From: an uncultured Pelagibacteraceae bacterium
GTDB lineage: Bacteria > Pseudomonadota > Alphaproteobacteria > Pelagibacterales > Pelagibacteraceae
NCBI GenBank assembly: GCA_902566755.1
Contig: CACFJR010000012.1
Span: 1-35,926, forward strand
Length of the DNA stretch: 35,926 bases
Direction: 5' to 3'
In this document: positions 33,947 through 35,926 of the stretch, one piece after another
Position numbering within the stretch: the first letter of the stretch is position 1
Layout of the letters: every line of letters starts with the position of its first letter
Notes under the pieces: generated by a model
Database searches by the model: none
What the model was told of the DNA's origin: nothing
The model's input: only the letters and a program-made list of their open reading frames with translations
Program-made: the position numbers and the translations under genes

Positions 33947-35604
33947 CAAATTTGAACTATATTAATATTTGTAAAAGGTCTTTTGCCTACTTTATTTTTT
34001 GTATATTTTTTACAAACACTTTTAAAAGCATCGATAGCATTTTCTTGCTGTCTGCTATTCGTTAAAGAAAATGTTCTGGCTGTTTTTTCAATTTCATTTT
34101 CTAATCCAAATCTAAAATCTTCATAATCATTTATTGGGAGCCCCTTTACTGTCACAATTGGTCTGTCATGAATGTTACCTTTGGGTGTAACAAGAATTGT
34201 AACTTCCATCATTCCGTTTATGGAAAGATTTTTACGTTCTTTAATAGAATTTGAGTCCTCTTCAACACTAATGTTTCCATCCAAATAAAATTTTCCTGCG
34301 GGTGCTTTATCATAAATAAAAGGTTTTTCAGCTGGAGCTAATTTAACAATATCACCATTCATAACTTTAACTGGATAGGGTATTTTCATTTCCTTGGCAA
34401 AATTAATGTGCTCCTGCATATGTCTGTATTCTCCATGAACAGGTATTACTGATTTTGGTTTTATCCAAGTGTACATATCCTTTAACTCTTCCCTATTAGG
34501 GTGACCGGATACATGTATAAATTCATCTTCTTCTGTAATCACTTCAATACCTTCAATAACTAATTTATTGTGTAATTTAGATAGTTTTTTTTCATTACCA
34601 GGTATTATTTTAGATGAAAAAATTGCAGTGTCGCCATTTTCTATCATTACATCTGGATGGGTAAAATTCGATATTCTACTCATTGCTCCCATAGGCTCTC
34701 CTTGAGTTCCAGTACATAAATACACTATTTTGTCTCTTGAAATTTTTTTGGCATCTCTTGGATCAATAGGATCAATTACATCTTTGAGATACCCACATTG
34801 TCTAGCTGCTTTAAAAATTCTATGCATAGACCTTCCTACTAAAGAAATCTGTCTTCCTGTTTTCTGCGCACAAAAGAAAATAGTTTCCATTCTAGCAACA
34901 TTTGATGCAAAACAGGTTACTATTATTTTTTTTTTTAATCTTTCAAATATCTTCAGTAAATTTTTTCTTACATCTATTTCTGAGCCTGATCTACCAATAC
35001 TAAATATATTTGTTGAGTCACATATCATCGCCAAAACTCCATCATCGCCAATTGATTTAAGTTTTTTAGAGTCTATTACATCTCCAATTAATGGGTTTGG
35101 ATCACACTTCCAATCACCAGTATGTAACACGCAGCCAAGTGGAGTATTTATTTTTAGTCCGTTGGGTTCTAGAATAGAGTGAGTCATAGTTATTAGCTCA
35201 ATATCAAATGGTCCGAGTTTTATGTTACCTCTTAAATTTACAATCTTTAAAAAAGGGTGAATGTCTATTTTCTTTTCCTTAAACTTTTCAGTCACTAAAG
35301 CTGCAGTAAATGGGGTAGCATATATATTACATTTGAGTTCCGGCCAAATATGTGAAATCGCGCCAATGTGATCTTCATGAGCATGTGTAAGTACTATACC
35401 AAGTAATGAGTCTTTTTTATCAACTATGAAACCAGGATCAGGATATATTAGATCTATTCCTGGAACTGTATCATCAGCAAAGGTGACTCCAATATCTACA
35501 ATAATCCACTTATGATTTTCTGGTTTACCGTAGGCAAAAAGATTTAAGTTCATGCCAATTTCACCTGATCCACCTAATGGACAAAATAATAATTCATCTT
35601 TCAT
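33946..35604 (-). CDS. rnj: Ribonuclease J (metallo-beta-lactamase/beta-CASP exo/endoribonuclease)
   Basis: RNase J matures and degrades RNA with 5'-exo and endonuclease activity. In many Alphaproteobacteria it acts together with or beside RNase E. The 552-residue protein has the metallo-beta-lactamase motif THAHEDHIGA (His74, His76, Asp78, His79), HTGDWKCD with a further metal ligand, the beta-CASP part (IVTCFASNVARMETI, CTGTQGEPMGAMSRI near residue 290) and the HVSGHPNREEL and IPVHGEYRHMQEH motifs near residues 350-390. The C-terminal domain (residues about 450-552) is shorter than or close to the usual length. It overlaps coaX upstream by 4 bases. Confidence 0.96.
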   Translation of the reverse strand: MKDELLFCPLGGSGEIGMNLNLFAYGKPENHKWIIVDIGVTFADDTVPGIDLIYPDPGFIVDKKDSLLGIVLTHAHEDHIGAISHIWPELKCNIYATPFTAALVTEKFKEKKIDIHPFLKIVNLRGNIKLGPFDIELITMTHSILEPNGLKINTPLGCVLHTGDWKCDPNPLIGDVIDSKKLKSIGDDGVLAMICDSTNIFSIGRSGSEIDVRKNLLKIFERLKKKIIVTCFASNVARMETIFFCAQKTGRQISLVGRSMHRIFKAARQCGYLKDVIDPIDPRDAKKISRDKIVYLCTGTQGEPMGAMSRISNFTHPDVMIENGDTAIFSSKIIPGNEKKLSKLHNKLVIEGIEVITEEDEFIHVSGHPNREELKDMYTWIKPKSVIPVHGEYRHMQEHINFAKEMKIPYPVKVMNGDIVKLAPAEKPFIYDKAPAGKFYLDGNISVEEDSNSIKERKNLSINGMMEVTILVTPKGNIHDRPIVTVKGLPINDYEDFRFGLENEIEKTARTFSLTNSRQQENAIDAFKSVCKKYTKNKVGKRPFTNINIVQI

Positions 35605-35926
35605 TTGTTTAATATTTTATGAGCTTTTATTAATCCTTTTATTGTAAGATTTTTGTCGACTAAAACATTTAATCTTATATTTGTTTTAAATAAATGCGCA
35701 AGACCTCCTGTTAAAATAATCTTAAAATTTTTTTGGGTAATTTTTGAAATCTTAGAAATAATTTTTTCGATAAGACCACTATATCCCCAATAAAAACCTG
35801 ACACTACTGCCTGCTTTGTGTTTTTTCCAATAACTATTTTAGTTTGGCTTAAATTAATTTTTGGAATCAATTCTGCTTTTGAAACTAAATTTTTTAGTGA
35901 AAGATTAACTCCTGGAGCAATAATAC
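35601..35926 (-). CDS. coaX: Type III pantothenate kinase, 5'-truncated by the window edge
   Basis: CoaX phosphorylates pantothenate in coenzyme A synthesis. Only the C-terminal 108 or so codons are inside the window; the frame is open to base 35926 on the minus strand. It reads IIAPGVNLSLKNLVSKAEL at the edge (the conserved GxIxPG-x-x-x-S segment of the ASKHA-fold enzyme), then TKIVIGKNTKQAVVSGFYWGYSGLIEKI and ILTGGLAHLF. An in-frame TTG at 35870 is internal, not the start. In Alphaproteobacteria coaX (often with birA upstream) precedes rnj, as here. Confidence 0.93.
   Translation of the reverse strand, partial: IIAPGVNLSLKNLVSKAELIPKINLSQTKIVIGKNTKQAVVSGFYWGYSGLIEKIISKISKITQKNFKIILTGGLAHLFKTNIRLNVLVDKNLTIKGLIKAHKILNK

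Noticed and set aside
34730..35182. 150-codon open frame on the plus strand opposite rnj
   Set aside because: It lies wholly inside the well-supported RNase J gene, shows no family pattern, and long antisense frames are expected opposite AT-rich coding sequence.
1..35926. CRISPR arrays, transposases, phage genes, toxin-antitoxin pairs, tRNA or rRNA genes
   Set aside because: None was seen on reading both strands; all but short gaps are taken by core genes with conserved order. The RatA name for the COQ10-like gene is an annotation synonym with no partner antitoxin gene (RatB-like) next to it.

Overview
The window is a gene-packed, very AT-rich piece of core chromosome from an alphaproteobacterium with a streamlined genome. 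The codon use, the tiny or negative intergenic distances and the gene order point to a SAR11-like (Pelagibacterales) or similarly reduced marine lineage. The phylum-level call rests on the gene order: ispDF-pgpA-cinA-coq10-lipA-ftsB-eno-kdsA-pyrG-secG-tpiA, then ppiD-trpEGDC-lexA-gltX, then the lpx/bam/dxr/cdsA/uppS/frr/tsf/rpsB block and dnaE-lolD-lolC-proS-DUF1467-rnj-coaX. Alphaproteobacteria-type features include a direct-repeat SOS box, a short proS, lpxI in place of lpxH and a DUF1467 gene. The exact taxon is inference. I count 38 protein genes, two of them cut by the window edges. I see no tRNA, rRNA, CRISPR array, insertion sequence or prophage gene. No stretch without a gene is longer than about 125 bases.

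Layout: (1) 1-1448, plus strand: end of IspD/IspF (isoprenoid precursors), PgpA (phosphatidylglycerol), CinA C-terminal type amidase. (2) 1431-7885, minus strand: tpiA, secG, pyrG, kdsA, eno, ftsB, lipA and a COQ10/RatA-like START-domain gene, read from a divergent promoter region near 7886-7941. (3) 7942-15350, plus strand: a PpiD-like membrane-anchored chaperone joined to trpE-trpG-trpD-trpC, then lexA with a clear self-regulatory SOS box, then gltX. (4) 15327-35926, minus strand: twenty genes in one direction. First come coaX, rnj, DUF1467, proS, lolC, lolD and dnaE. After a 122-base gap holding a possible S2 leader come rpsB, tsf, frr, uppS, cdsA, dxr, bamA, skp, fabZ, lpxD, lpxA, lpxI and lpxB.

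Together the fourth region is an envelope-building cluster (lipid A, BamA/Skp outer membrane assembly, CDP-DAG, undecaprenyl carrier, DXP pathway) fused to translation factors. KdsA and PyrG in region 2 supply KDO and CTP for the same lipid A/KDO route. IspDF and Dxr at the two ends belong to the same non-mevalonate pathway that feeds UppS.

No obviously new system is present. The most informative observations are structural. Several genes usually embedded in this order appear to be missing from tight junctions: the pyruvate dehydrogenase genes between ftsB and lipA, rseP between dxr and bamA, pyrH between tsf and frr, and genes around lexA/gltX. fabZ and lpxD are in swapped order, with a perfect 14-bp palindrome at the junction. 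Two convergent pairs overlap at their coding ends. Gap-following starts lack Shine-Dalgarno sequences. The PpiD-like protein has no recognisable parvulin domain.
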